From the NCBI GenBank assembly GCA_038025085.1, contig CM076139.1, forward strand, positions 16,819,307 through 16,883,306: 64,000 nt of DNA, read 5' to 3'. Of this stretch, positions 38,501 to 49,766 are shown in pieces (the stretch's first letter is position 1; each line of letters opens with the position of its first letter). A program made the position numbers and the translations under genes. The DNA comes from Tetragonia tetragonoides. Taxonomy: Eukaryota; Streptophyta; Magnoliopsida; Caryophyllales; Aizoaceae. Below the pieces are notes generated by a model, which was not told where the DNA came from, did not search any database, and was given only the letters and a program-made list of their open reading frames with translations.

Positions 38501-41500
38501 TGCTGTACTTTGATCCATATTAATATATACTTTTTCTTTATCTAAAAAAAAGTTCATATTAGTGCCTTATTAAAACTTGCCACTTTTGCATAATAGTCAT
38601 GAAAACATACAATTCTGATTTGTATAAGATATAGCAAAGTATAAAATAGATAAGATGTATTCAATATATAAGTGCACACTTTGACATTTTTGCATTCTAG
38701 AATTAGTGTTAAGGATGCAAATACTCGCATGTTGCCCTTATTATAGGGTAAAATGCTCATAAAACTTCAACTGATATATTAATAGCTGTTCCACAAGCAA
38801 TATTTAATGGATAATGCGTACATTGTACAGCCAAAAATTATACAGCCTTCTCCATTTTGCCAAAGTTTAGGGGTATTTGTAAAGACTGTTTTAAATGTGG
38901 AACCAGAATGCGCTTGGTTCCTTGTGAAAATTGTGTGCGAATATCATAAAATATGAAAACTAAAGAAAATGTAGAAAAGATAAACTTTGTTTCAACCCAA
39001 ACATTGTAGAACTCAGCACATTTAGTATTCAGAAGAACTTTTAAGGTTAAGTTTGGCTCATTTATTAAACGAGTTGAACTCAAGCGGTTCACGAAGGCTC
39101 TTGAGTGTGGCTAGCCTTACTGTAGTTGTAAGAAAGAATGATTTCATATATCCAATACTTATATTTATTTTCGACTTCAATTAAAGAAAGTAAAACTATT
39201 TTCGACCTGAAGAAAGTAAAACTGTTTTTGACCTCAATTAAAGAAAGTAAAACTAAACAAGACTCTGCTATTCCTTTTTTCTCTTTTTTCTTTTGGATCT
39301 TCTCATGCCTCCATCTGGCTGCCTTGGACTTCTTTTTAGGTAGGACATGCCAGGTTACATGGTGATTTGAATATGGAGAGTGTAAGGGTTGCCTTCCCTT
39401 CTTTTGCTCAGTTTGGAATCTTATATTGATCATCTTAGCTCTAGCTTCTATCTTAAACAATTAAACCTTGCTGAGCCTCAATGCGAAGGATTTAATTGTA
39501 GAATATTATTGCGCATAACAAACATTAATGTATCAGATTTTTAACTTCTTCAATATCTGTTTCTTATATGCAGTGAGTTTAAAGAACTTGAACCTGCCCC
39601 ATCCATGACAGTGATGGAAGGACCACTGGAACCATCACCAGTGCCCAGCAATGCCACTGATGTTACTGAATCTACTTCCTTATCAAATTTCTTTAATGTT
39701 CGTACCTTTGAAGACTCGATAAGCTCTTCAAATGAATGAGTATTTTTTACTTGTGTTGACTTTGCTTTTTTGCTTTGGCTTTCTTTCGTTCCTTAGAACG
39801 GTCAAGAGCTCCAACAATGGGATACTATACAAAATGTTATCCTTCCAAAAAAGATAAACAGTTTACATGGTTTATGAGTGTTGAACATGTGTGAAATCTA
39901 AACCATAGAAATCGTGATTTGAGTTCATACATATATCTTTTATTTGCTGGCTATCATTTGATTATCCGCTATCATAGATTGATGCTTCACGGCTCACGCT
40001 GTTACCTAAAACTGGGATGTTGTAATGAGAATGCTGATCCACTTCACTTTTCCTGTTGGTTTAGTGCCGTGGGTGAAATACGTAGTTCTCTTTCTATTTT
40101 CTTTGTGTTTGCGTGTCTGATTGTGTGTTTTTGGGTGGGAGCTGGTGGAGACCCTAAAAAGTGAAGGTTTTACTTCTCAGATTGTGTTATATTGAAAAAG
40201 TGAAGGTTTTACTTCTCAGATAGTGTTATATTGGAAAAGTGAAGAATTTGAAGTCAAAATGAGATAAATTACTAATAACTGTAATTGCTATTTACATAGT
40301 TGAATTAACTGTGGTACCTTGGTGCTTGTGCTGAGAGTGGGAATTGGCTTATCTGGTACTTGAGGAGCTTTTGCATCTCTGATGACTTTTAATTGCCAAA
40401 ATTTCAGCACTATAAAGCGAATTAGTATGATGTTGATGGACAAAACTAAGTGACAATTGCAGTACATTTTGATTGAGTATTATTTTATTATTTTTTTAAT
40501 TTCTTTAAGGATCTCTTGGAAACCTCTCTGCTTGCCTAGGATGAAGTCTGCATATAACCGATCTCCGGAAACTCTTTCCTTGTGTGATTAGTATTGGACT
40601 GTTGTTTTATTGCTATAGTGATGACCGTGTGTGTGTGTGTGTGTGTGGCTGTGTGTGTTTGTGTTTCTTTCTTTTTTCAAAGTTTACCAATGTATGTGTT
40701 TGATTTGGTTTCCTATATACTTTCAGGTAGCAACAAATCTTGGGAACAATGCTTCTAATTTGGGAAAGCCAGTGCACAGCTATCAACAAAACAGTGTACT
40801 CACCTCATCTGCGGGGACATCCAGTCTGCTACCTGCTCCTATGTCATCTTTTCAATTGCAATCTACAGCTGCATCAGCTCCACCCTTTCCTCATGTCCGC
40901 CATCATGATGTTTCTGATCCTATCAACAGAAGCAATCAGATTACGAATCTTGTCAAGCCTTCTGCCTTTTATACCCCGCATTCTTCCTCTTCGGCAGTTT
41001 CAGTTCCACCTGTCTCCTCGTCTATGCCAGCCCTTGCTCCTCAGCCTTCCTTGAATCTGCAGCGCCCGTATGGTGCCCCGTTGCTCCAATCTTTCCCACC
41101 TCCAACACCATCGCCGTTACTGACACCAAATAATGCTGCTCCCCATGGACCTATTATTGACAGAGACAAAATCCGTGAAGCTCTTGTGATGCTTGTCCAG
41201 GTACCTGTACCTTCGTTATGCTCCTTCTGTGTCTGCTGTTTGACTGTATGGTGATTTTCTGAAGACTTTTCTTCATTTGCTTAAACTTTGTGAAACAAAA
41301 GATAATAGTGGAGAATCCAGAATGATTAAATTTTACGCAAGATACATTTCAAAAGCTCCAAAACCTACACCCTAGAAGATAAAAGAGCACAGAGCATGAA
41401 GTGCAAGTTAGATGAATTGTGGGTAGGAGTTTAAGGTAGAATGGAACACCAGTCCGCATGTGGTGACAGATGAATAGTGAATGATTAGGCTGACCACCAC

Positions 41501-42179
41501 CAACTTGTAGCTCAAATTCTCTCTATCCCATCTATTTGCTTAGCAAAACAGGAATGATATTTAGCTTTTTAATCATTAGATCCTTGCATGATATGTGGAT
41601 TCTACTCTTTCCTTATATCTGGGCCCTTATCACATAAGCCAGCTTTTCGATATTTGGAGAAAAGAGTTCTTTTCCAAATCTATATGGTGTATTATATCTT
41701 GTGTGTTAATGTGCAATGAGGGTGCGAGACCATATTTTGTTTTATAGGTTGTTATATTAGGAACACTACTATCAGGAACGCAAACATCCTTCACGCAATT
41801 TGATTTCTTATTTAATCTTGTCAGTCACATGATTAAATGGTGGAACTTTAAACACATTGTGCTATTAACTTGTTGCTTTTTTGCTGGGTAAGGTTTACCA
41901 ATGTGAACAATATTCTCAGTCTAGTGTTCACAAGAAAGTTCTGTAACACCCCTAAGTACTTCTAAGTTGATATCATACAATTCTGGTGAGGATGTTTGTC
42001 CTGTATGCCCCATAATAATTGTTCAAGATGAAAAGCTGCTACACACTTGTGAGAGGAGTTTTTTCACACTTCTACTTTTCGTGCTCTTGGAAGAATGAAA
42101 ATGATTCTGAATTGTATTTCAGGACAATCAATTCATTGATATGGTCTGCAAAGCTTTGCAGCAAGTGCATCACATGTAA
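32521..42179 (+). CDS. DCP1: mRNA-decapping enzyme subunit DCP1
   Basis: DCP1 is the EVH1-domain cofactor that activates the DCP2 decapping enzyme in cytoplasmic processing bodies during 5'-3' mRNA decay. Coding exons read by hand: 32521-32679, 32776-32816, 32926-32975, 36381-36525, 36798-36851, 39574-39697, 40727-41200 and 42123-42179. All have GT/AG borders and phases that agree, giving 367 codons, the length I recall for the Arabidopsis protein. Residues 1 to about 135 form the EVH1 domain (LNLTVLQRIDPRIEDILFTA, WFQFIVMNRRN, NASQEVNGVWFYNSRECEEA). About residues 150-170 hold MTVMEGPLEPSP. A Ser/Pro-rich linker follows, and residues about 333-367 form the trimerisation helix (IDRDKIREALVMLVQ, then FIDMVCKALQQ). 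No damage is seen. Introns 3 and 5 are long (3.4 and 2.7 kb) and carry MITE and LINE insertions. The exon 6 donor (AAT|GTTCGT) is weak but keeps the frame. Confidence 0.95.
34300..34387 (+). repeat. Inverted repeat in DCP1 intron 3
   Basis: A perfect 16-bp pair (ATTCTGGAGAGTTGCA at 34300-34315 and its complement at 34372-34387) has imperfect extension on both sides, so the intron RNA could form an approximately 90-nt stem-loop. It is probably a short MITE relic. Confidence 0.6.
34685..34925. mobile_element. MITE in DCP1 intron 3 with a near-perfect central hairpin
   Basis: A long imperfect inverted repeat runs from GGGGCCCCCAAGCTTCTCC to GAGCTTGGCCAAACGGGCGC. Its centre is a near-perfect 26-bp stem (34760-34785 against 34802-34827, around AGTTGAAATGAGGTTAGAAG) with a 16-nt loop. 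The CCCGTTTGGCC terminus is common in PIF and hAT MITEs. No target duplication could be fixed. Confidence 0.55.
38300..38549 (+). mobile_element. 5'-truncated L1-type LINE in DCP1 intron 5
   Basis: The segment encodes the last part of a plant LINE ORF2 (WCIWLERNGRLFKE, then VSPVMLWEKATYLAALLARA, ending FYNL and a stop), then a 3' tail ending TTTCTTTATCTAAAAAAA. It is bounded by 19-bp target duplications AAGTTCATATTTGTGCCTT (38281-38299) and AAGTTCATATTAGTGCCTT (38550-38568) that differ at one base. A textbook short LINE insertion. Confidence 0.85.
40157..40240. repeat. Short tandem duplication in DCP1 intron 6
   Basis: Two adjacent copies of a roughly 40-bp unit (GTGAAGGTTTTACTTCTCAG then TGTTATATTG), followed by a partial third GTGAAG. 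Confidence 0.8.
40627..40650. repeat. (GT)n microsatellite in DCP1 intron 6
   Basis: A GTGTGT run just upstream of exon 7. The open frame beginning here continues into exon 7 but the first part is intronic. Confidence 0.85.
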
Positions 42180-42720
42180 TTACATTGTAGAAGCTGCTGG
42201 ATCTACATTCGTAAGTACAGGACTTGTGTATTTGCGTACACCACTTTGGGTGCGTAGTCACTGGAATCAAGACTTAAACAAGGTCTTCCAGTGCTTCGAT
42301 GTAAGGGGTTAAAGTTCATGAACCGTCTGATCCTTTCTGGGAGTTTCCTTCTGGCTCGAGCTGTTAACTTTGGATGAGAGACGTTCCTAATCTCAGTTTG
42401 TACACTGTCAGTTTGCTGTGGGCGGAGTAGAATGTCAATATTTCAGCTCTCCATAATAATGGTTTCAGAGTGTGCGTAGCACAATCATACAGATCTATAG
42501 GCTGTTGTAATTTTCCTTTGTCTTTTGTTGTATACTTTGATGAGTAAAATACTAATAACCAATGCCCCTAATGTTCATATTTGTGTACCGAGAGTCTTTG
42601 TAAAGATTTCCTGTCAATCAAGCAGAGAATTATGATGTTGTGCTCCTTTGGTAGTTGTCACTTTTGTTCTCTGTAGACTGTATTTGATGCTCAAACAATA
42701 AAAATGGAAGAATTCTCTCC
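42180..42720 (+). other. DCP1: Probable 3' untranslated region of DCP1
   Basis: T-rich sequence without open frames follows the stop codon. AATAAAAATGGAAG at about 42697 contains a canonical AATAAA polyadenylation signal. The extent is inferred. Confidence 0.4.
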
Positions 42721-42856
42721 AAATTGGCAGGTTGCTGTGAGCTTGTGCTAAAGATTCTATTCTCGTTCCAGAATAAGTTTACGTTTTCAGATGTCAATAG
42801 TGTTTTTCTGATTACTCCGTACTAGTTTAACGTTTCGAGAACTTACAGAGGCCAAT

Positions 42857-43024
42857 TCAATTAATTTTACGTACAACCGAGGATGGAGGATTTAAACCTG
42901 AAACCTAATGTAGGTAGGGTCTCAATCTTTACCAATAGACTCAATTAATTTTACGTACAACCGAGGATGGAGGATTTAAACCTGAAACCTAATGTAGGTA
43001 GGGTCTCAATCTTTACCAATAGAC
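42857..43024. repeat. Perfect 84-bp direct tandem duplication
   Basis: Two adjacent identical copies of an 84-bp unit starting TCAATTAATTTTACGTACAA and ending TCTTTACCAATAGAC. Identity implies a recent duplication, or an assembly duplication. Confidence 0.9.
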
Positions 43025-43449
43025 TAAAACCTCATTGACGTAACTGTTTTGGAAACTTTGATAGTTTAAGCGTTCATCCCTTTAAACTCTATTCCTTACT
43101 TTTATTCTTGATTTTTCGTAGAGTTTGACAAAATTACATATTGTATCACTGAAATTGCATTTTTTTAATAAAAATGGCGGTCTTCCGGTCTATGACCTAA
43201 TATACATCAAAATAATAAAATGAAATATTAACTTTTGCATGAACGTATTGTTATTGGGCAGTTGGACAAATTTGATATAGGAAATTCATAAGTGATACTA
43301 TACTAATATTAAATGAGTAAATTTAAAGGAAAAAACTAATAATTGACATTAACAAAAGAATTTATATAACCGTCTCATATTAAAATGTGAGTTAACTTTT
43401 TGTAAAACAATGGGTTAGTTAGTATACAAAATGCCTCCTATTTCAGAAA
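43025..43449. other. Intergenic DNA, AGACGGT-type MITE trace
   Basis: No gene is seen. TAACCGTCTCATATTAAAATG at 43373 resembles the AGACGGTCTCA family end. Confidence 0.3.
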
Positions 43450-44754
43450 CTAGTTTTAAAGCCCGTACATTGCACAGGTTGGTTGAGTGAAATGTCTGTA
43501 TATTAAATTCATTTGGTGAAATACGCACACTAACATGCCTAATTAAAAAAAAAAATCATAAATAATTTCTAATTGATTATAATTATGCATGATATATAGT
43601 GATGCTAGTTTCATACTATCCTTAGTGATTTAGGTCGATCTCTCTTTTACTTTTCACGCCCCTCGGATCATCAAGATTTGCTAGAATAAATAAGAAAACT
43701 TGAAAGCAAAGAGATGTACGGAAAATAAAGGGTGAGAAAATGTTTAAAAAAATGGAGAAGGGATTATGCGAGGCGTTTAATAAAAAACGATATTAGTTAT
43801 CATAATCCTCCTAAAATAAAATTAGGGTTCTAACCAAATTGCACCTCCGAAAATGGTTACTTTAAAATCGTTGTTAGATTGATGTTCAAACACTATATAT
43901 CATATCGCTGGAGCCTTGAATCAATAAAAGATGAAATGTGTACCTGAGAAGAGGCATATATCGCATTCTCCACTTTTTTTTTTCTTTCAATATTCTAAAA
44001 TATATTTCTGGCTTATGTGGCTTGCTTTTAATTTTTTTTGTTGTGGCTAATTGCGTAGGTGATGCAACTTAATAATCAAACTTGTGCTATGCACGGACTT
44101 AAATTATATTTGCTCAAATTTATTTTTAAGCCAATCTTACATGTTTCTTATACATATTGTAAATGATGTTTTAAGGTACTTTCCGATGCGAATCTGATGA
44201 TTTAAAAGTTTTTTATTTAGACATGTAGAAAAAGTTATATTTGATTTTATAAATATTTGACAGAGATCTAATATAGCTCCTATAAACTCTAGAGGTCCAT
44301 CACAACTCAAGCTCCATATTTCATTTCCTAACCTTTATTTCTTTTTTGTTTATTTGCTTGCTTAGATGACATTCCTATGTGGCGCAATGTCTGTGGGATG
44401 CGCAAGTTCAAATTTATATGTTTTGTTGTTTTCGTTTTTTTTTATTAGTAAATATCATATTTTAAAATTTATTTACTGAAATTAATATTGTAACACAATC
44501 TTAAAAGTTTATTGTAAACATATTATAAATGCATCTCATTTCGAAGTACTTTTCGATACGAATATGATGGTGTAATTATTATTTTTTTTAAAGATGTGTA
44601 GGATAGTTATATTCGAGTTTGAATATTAGACAAATATAAAGTAGTTATGACGCCAATAAAACTCTAACTATTTAGCACAATGCAATCTCTCTTTTTCATT
44701 ATCCGAAACTTTATTACAAAGAAACTTCTTTATATTATATATTGATTGATATGT

Positions 44755-44954
44755 AACAAAGGAGGTGTGGTTGAGTGGTAGGGACTCATCCATCCTTAAC
44801 CAAGGTCGAGGGTTCGAATCTCGCCTTGGGCATGGAGCAGCTTTAAATTCCTTGGCCAGCTGTCTCACCCTTTGAGGTGCCTACAAGCTAGTGCAAGGGA
44901 TAGTCACTGTGGTCGACGGTGGATACCCTTAGTCGTAATTTCGTGAACCAAAAA
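44755..44954 (+). mobile_element. tRNA-derived SINE
   Basis: The head has an internal Pol III promoter: box A TGGTTGAGTGGTAGGGA and box B GGTTCGAATCTC. The tail ends with A-rich CGTGAACCAAAAA. Perfect 18-bp target duplications ATATATTGATTGATATGT flank it (44737-44754 and 44955-44972). A reverse frame with RRDSNPRP here is the usual translation artefact of tRNA-like SINE heads. Confidence 0.9.
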
Positions 44955-45595
44955 ATATATTGATTGATATGTTAAAAATAGTTTTATTTGGCAATTGATT
45001 TGAGTATAATAATTACTAAGTTAATAAAGTGTGAAAAATCTTCTTTTTCTTTCTTATTTTTATTTCTATTTATTTTTATTATTTTTGTTCAAAGTATGTG
45101 TTATGAGTTTGTGTTACTTTAATGTTATTGTTTAATATTCTCTCTGTGGTATGATCTTAAAAATATCGCTTAGGTGGCTAAAGATATTTGCTCATGTTTT
45201 ATTTTCAGCCTTAATTTTATTGTTAATATTATCATTATTATTTTTACTTATTTACGGGCACCAACATATACTTGCGATTTTACATGTTTCTTATACATAG
45301 TGTATATGCATCTCGTTCTAAAGTATTTTTCGATGCGAATTTGATGGTATAAAAGTTATTATTTTTTGAGATGTGTAGAAAAAGTTATATTTGATTTCAA
45401 ATATTTGACAGAGTTCTAGTATAACTCTTATAAAACTCTAGAGGTCTATCACAACTCAAGAATCCTAAACAGTAGGGTATCTAAGAGTCCTACACGTTTT
45501 ACACCTGTTAATTTTTGTCTTTATCCTCGCTTAGGTGGCGCGCTCTTAAAATTCTCGCCTATGTGGCACGCCTCATTGCTCCCGAAATATGTCTC

Positions 45596-45597
<2 letters not shown>

Positions 45598-45680
<83 letters not shown>
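45598..45680. repeat. (TA)n microsatellite
   Basis: About 83 bp of uninterrupted TA repeat at the presumed end of one Helitron and the start of the next. Confidence 0.95.
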
Positions 45681-45684
<4 letters not shown>

Positions 45685-46145
45685 CTAGTTTTTAAGCCCA
45701 TGCGATGCTCGGAGTAGTGTTTTACGACACCAAGCATGTTTGAACTTGAATCAATTGATAATCCTAAATATTATGTTATATTTTTCATGTGTTGGGTCGG
45801 GTTTATATGAGGTGATATCTGCAGTCATTTTTAATTATTTTTTGGTTGTTTCAACCTCCCATAATCATACTAATCAGTTTGAAATTCTTTCATCAATAAA
45901 GGATCGTCATCAACCCATTACGAATAACTTTTATTATGATTATTTTTAATATTTTCTATTTCTATTCAAATTGGTTTCCAGAAATCAAATGATAAAAGGA
46001 AAAAAATGGAAGGAAAAATAAAGTGGGAAACGGATCACACGAAGTATATATTGTATTCACCATTTTTTCTTGTTTTTGAGATTGAAAATGTAAGGGTCGT
46101 TCGGCAAGATTTCAAATTTTGTGTTTTGAAAAGCTTGCAAACTAA

Positions 46146-46398
46146 GGCTCTGTTTGATTCAGCTTAATTTCACTTAAATTAAATGCAGTTCAGTTCAGTT
46201 CAGTTCAGTGTCATTAAGTTTAGTTTAGTTCAGATTATGATTATTATAATAATTATCCTAATTATAATAAATAATTATAGTGATTAGAATAATTCTAATA
46301 ATTCATTTCAGTTTAGTTTAGGGCAATTAAGTTCAGTTCAGTTCAGTGTCATTAAGTTCAGTTCAGTTACGTGAAATTCAGTTGAATCAAACGGAGCC
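46146..46398. mobile_element. PIF/Harbinger-like MITE, copy 1
   Basis: Termini GGCTCTGTTTGATTCAGC and GTTGAATCAAACGGAGCC are flanked by TAA on both sides. The interior has CAGTTCAGTT repeats and AT-rich TTATAATAAATAATTATAG, the same sequence that is interrupted by a Helitron in copy 2. Confidence 0.8.
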
Positions 46399-46504
46399 TA
46401 AAAATGGTTTTAGTTTCTAATTTCTAGTTTCTCATTTTTATCAATTTGCAATAACACCAAAATTGGAAAAAAAGAAAAGGGGAAAAAGAGAAAAAGCCTA
46501 ATAA

Positions 46505-47078
46505 CTTAATTTCACGTGAATTAAGTTCAGTTCAGTGCCATTAAGTTTAGTTTAGTTCATTTAGTTCAGATTATGATTATTATAATAATTATCATAATTA
46601 TAATAAATAACTAGATTCCGTGTCCGTGCAATGCACGAGTTCTTGTTTATCATCCTCCGTGATTAGTATCAATATAATAAAAAAATTTAATCACATCAAT
46701 ATATACAGTTGAATAATAGGAGTCTAGCAAGGAACAATAATAATTTTTTTATCAAGAAAAAAAACTCTTTTAACAAAGAATTTTTATTTCTAGTGAATAA
46801 ATAATATTTTTTAGGATAATAAATATAATACTTATGTTACTTATTTTTATTAAAGTAAAACAAAATATTTTTAATTTTTTTAATCACCCATGCATTTATG
46901 ACTATTTATTACGTGTTTAATGCTACCTTGGTGAGAACTCAATTATATATATATATTGATTATGAGGATTAGAATAATTATAATAATTTAGTTCAGTTAA
47001 ATTAAATTCAGTTCAGTTTAGTGTGATTCAGTTAACTTCAGTTCAGTTACGTGAAATTCAGTTGAATCAAACAGAGCC
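46505..47078. mobile_element. PIF/Harbinger-like MITE, copy 2 (left end lost, Helitron inside)
   Basis: The right terminus GTTGAATCAAACAGAGCC is followed by TAA. The left terminus is missing. The interior matches copies 1 and 3 except for the Helitron at 46611-46959. Confidence 0.7.
46611..46959 (-). mobile_element. Non-autonomous Helitron with two paralogous empty sites
   Basis: A 349-bp insertion reads CTAGATTCCGTGTCCGTGCA... to ...ATATATATTGA on the + strand, so on the reverse strand it starts TC, has a GTGCATTGCAC hairpin and ends CTAG. Removing it gives TAATAAATAA|TTATGAGG, which matches the uninterrupted MITE copies at about 46265 and 47545 (TAATAAATAATTATGGGG). There is no target duplication and insertion is between A and T, as for Helitrons. 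Confidence 0.9.
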
Positions 47079-47386
47079 TAAAAATGGTTTTAGTTTCTCA
47101 TTTCTAGTTTCTCATTTATATCAATTTGCAATAACAACAAAATTGGAAAAAAATAATAGAAAAGGGGAAATAGAGAAAAAGCCTAGTGGCTTACCACTTT
47201 ACCATGTACTACCTCTACTTCCCGTTCTAATTTTATCTTTTAGAAGCCTAGCACCACTTCCACCATCATCATCAAACACCCACTTATCTCACACAAAAAA
47301 ATCAAACTCCCACTTACTCGAGATCAACCTGATCTCAGCCGCCCAAGTAATTTAAAATTTTGTGTTTTGAAAAGCTTGTAAATTAA

Positions 47387-47992
47387 GGCTATGTTTAATT
47401 CAACTTAATTTCACTTAAATTAAGTTCAGTTCAGTGTCATTAAGTTCAATTCAGTTCAGCTCAGTCCATTTCAGTGCCATTAAGTTTAGTTTAGTTCATT
47501 TAGTTCAGATTATGATTATTATAATAATTATCATAATTATAATAAATAATTATGGGGATTAGAATAATTATAATAATTCAGTTCAGTTAAGTTAAGTTAA
47601 TTTCAATTCAGTGTCATTAAGTTCGATTCAGTTCAGTTAACTTCAATTAAGGCTCCGTTTGATTCACCTGGATAAAACTTATCTGAACTGAAATGAACTG
47701 AACTGAACTGAATTGATTTTTTAAACTTGACCGTTAACCATTTAAAATTCATCCAAATATAGTCAATATTGGACTTGTTTGAAAGTATGCTTTGAGATCT
47801 TTCCGATGACATAATTATCATCATGAAATTATTTCGAAATAAAAAGTTATACGAGTGATAAGTTACACATGAACTAAACTGGACTGAAATGAACTGAATT
47901 TAAGTAAAATTAAGGTGAATCAAACAGAGCCTAAGTTAACTTCAATTCAGTTAAATTCAGTTATGTGAACTTCAGTTGAATCAAACGGAGCC
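47387..47992. mobile_element. PIF/Harbinger-like MITE, copy 3 with a nested MITE
   Basis: Termini GGCTATGTTTAATTCAAC and GTTGAATCAAACGGAGCC. The left flank is TAA and the right flank TAG. Interrupted by 47651-47931. Confidence 0.75.
47651..47931. mobile_element. Nested PIF/Harbinger-like MITE
   Basis: Termini GGCTCCGTTTGATTCACC and GGTGAATCAAACAGAGCC are flanked by a TAA duplication (47648-47650 and 47932-47934). Its interior is related to the 1595-1977 MITE, not to its host MITE. Confidence 0.8.
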
Positions 47993-49136
47993 TAGAAATG
48001 GTTTTAGTTTCTTATTTCTAGTTTAGTTTCGCAAAAAATTCTTCAGAGCTTTAACGGAATCATAAATCTTCAGAACTTGACTTACAATTGATATTAGGCA
48101 GAGTTTATTATTTATAGTGATTGGGAAGGAGGTACAACTTTGTTTAGGATTTTATTTGATAAAAGGATTGAACTACTATTATTTAATAGGAATAGAATTC
48201 TAATTAATAATTATATTGAACTACTATTATTTAATAGGAATAGGATTGTAACATCATGTCCATTAGTACAGTCATTAGTTACACAAAATCTTTTCCTTAA
48301 AATATTTACATTGAATACGATTCCCATACATACTTCTATGCACAACGTATACTTACATGATAATATGCATATGATTTACCAATCAAGGGAAATAAATGAC
48401 ATGGTTATTCATTTAGTATTTACCAAATAAATATCTATTATTTCATGTCATATAGCGCACGACTCCATCAATTAAGAGTTGAGGAGGCGCACACTCCCAA
48501 TCACAATTGTCTAACTCTCCTTTTCCTCAAAATAGAATACACCTATGATTACACTATGTGTGCTTGCTTATGTTTCTATTGTAGAATTTGCTTCCAATTT
48601 GACTTATAATGCAATTCAATTATATGCCAATATCGTAACATTGGTTAATAGAGTATCTAAAAGCTCTACATTATTTTATTATTATTATTACTTATCTACA
48701 AATATAAAGACTTATCTATTTCTTATTGGACTTCGATTGTTTTTAAAAGCTCTCCTAGTCAAGAACGTAGTAAATTCTAGTGTTTTTTTTTTATAATTAT
48801 CTTTATTTTGTTATTTTGTTATTTGCTTAAGTGGCGCATCCTAGGCTCTTTGATGATGTGGCACACGTCATTGCTCCCAAAACATGTCTATTTATATGTT
48901 CTAAACATATTATAAATGCATCTCATTCTGAAGTATTTTTCGATCCGAATCTAATGGTGTAATCTTTGTTATTTTTTGAGATGTATAGAAAACGGTATAT
49001 ATGATTTTGAATATTTGACGAAAATCTGTTATAAGCCTATTGAAATTTTTAGTGTTTTATCAATATCTAATTTAAAACTGGTAAGGATGCTAATAATCCT
49101 ACACATTTTACATCAATTATTTTTTGTCTTTATCCC
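47993..49136. other. AT-rich spacer, no gene recognised
   Basis: Contains a short direct repeat (GAACTACTATTATTTAATAGGAATAG, two copies near 48169 and 48219) and Helitron-family blocks at about 48900-49030. Open frames of up to 96 codons are AT-rich and resemble nothing known. Confidence 0.4.
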
Positions 49137-49414
49137 CGCTTATATGGCGCGCTCTTAAAATTATCGCCTACGTGGCACACCTTATTGCGCCCGAAATATG
49201 CCTCCTTTATATATATATATATATGTGATGATTGATTTTGATTTCTATTATGCTGTAAAAAGTAAAAAAAGTACTTAATAATCACATAAACCTTGCTAAA
49301 AAAATAATAAAAAAAAAACAGAAAAAGAGGAAATAGAGCGAGCAGCCCAATTGGGTTGAAACAAACCCCTTGCAAAACGTACGAACGTTCTCCAAAGTAA
49401 ACTGTTGTGTGAAA

Positions 49415-49719
49415 ATGGCGGCGCTAATTCGAAGAATGACCAAATGCTCAAGCTCAAGCTCAATGATCAGCAACCATCTTGGTCAGTTACACTCACACCC
49501 CACTATCCCTAATTCGCTAATTTTCTCTCTCATCTCTCGCAGAGGCATCGCTTCCAAACTCTTTGTCGGAGGTAATTTATAATTGTCATCCTCTCTCTCT
49601 CTCTGCTTGATTAGATAATTTTTGTTGTCTTACTTGTCTGATTCTTCAATAAAACTTCATTTGATGGCTAACATTACATATGAAAGACATTTCATTTCTC
49701 GTTTGCATTGATTTCACCC

Positions 49720-49766
<47 letters not shown>

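Larger units (their letters stand above)
43450..45684 (-). mobile_element. Helitron-like element (non-autonomous), boundaries partly inferred
   Basis: CTAG at 43450 follows host A and is followed by a GCCCGTACATTGCACAGG hairpin-like block, the reverse-strand 3' end of a Helitron. The far end is a (TA)n tract preceded by GGTGGCGCGCTCTTAAAATT...CGAAATATGTCTCC, shared with the end near 49228. The interior has repeated blocks (TTTTCGATGCGAATTTGATG and similar at 44180, 44555, 45330). No Rep/helicase gene is present. Confidence 0.5.
45685..49228 (-). mobile_element. Second Helitron-like element, reaching to the RRM gene promoter
   Basis: CTAG at 45685 (after host A) is followed by GCCCATGCGATGCTCGGAG, a degenerate terminal hairpin. 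The presumed 5' end is ATATATATGTGA|T at 49228, preceded by GGCGCGCTCTTAAAATTATC...CGAAATATGCCTCC, nearly identical to 45535-45600. It contains the PIF MITE cluster and the 46611-46959 Helitron as later insertions. Ends are inferred from terminal motifs only. Confidence 0.4.

Noticed and set aside
40631..41254. 207-codon frame as a separate gene
   Set aside because: It is DCP1 exon 7 (40727-41200) extended into both introns.
44668..44868. Reverse frame with RRDSNPRP, or a functional tRNA gene at 44760
   Set aside because: It is the tRNA-like head of a SINE with target duplications; the body does not fold as an intact tRNA.
49370..49414. Upstream start for the RRM protein
   Set aside because: The codon at 49370 is TTG, not ATG; the first in-frame ATG is 49415 and gives a good organellar presequence.
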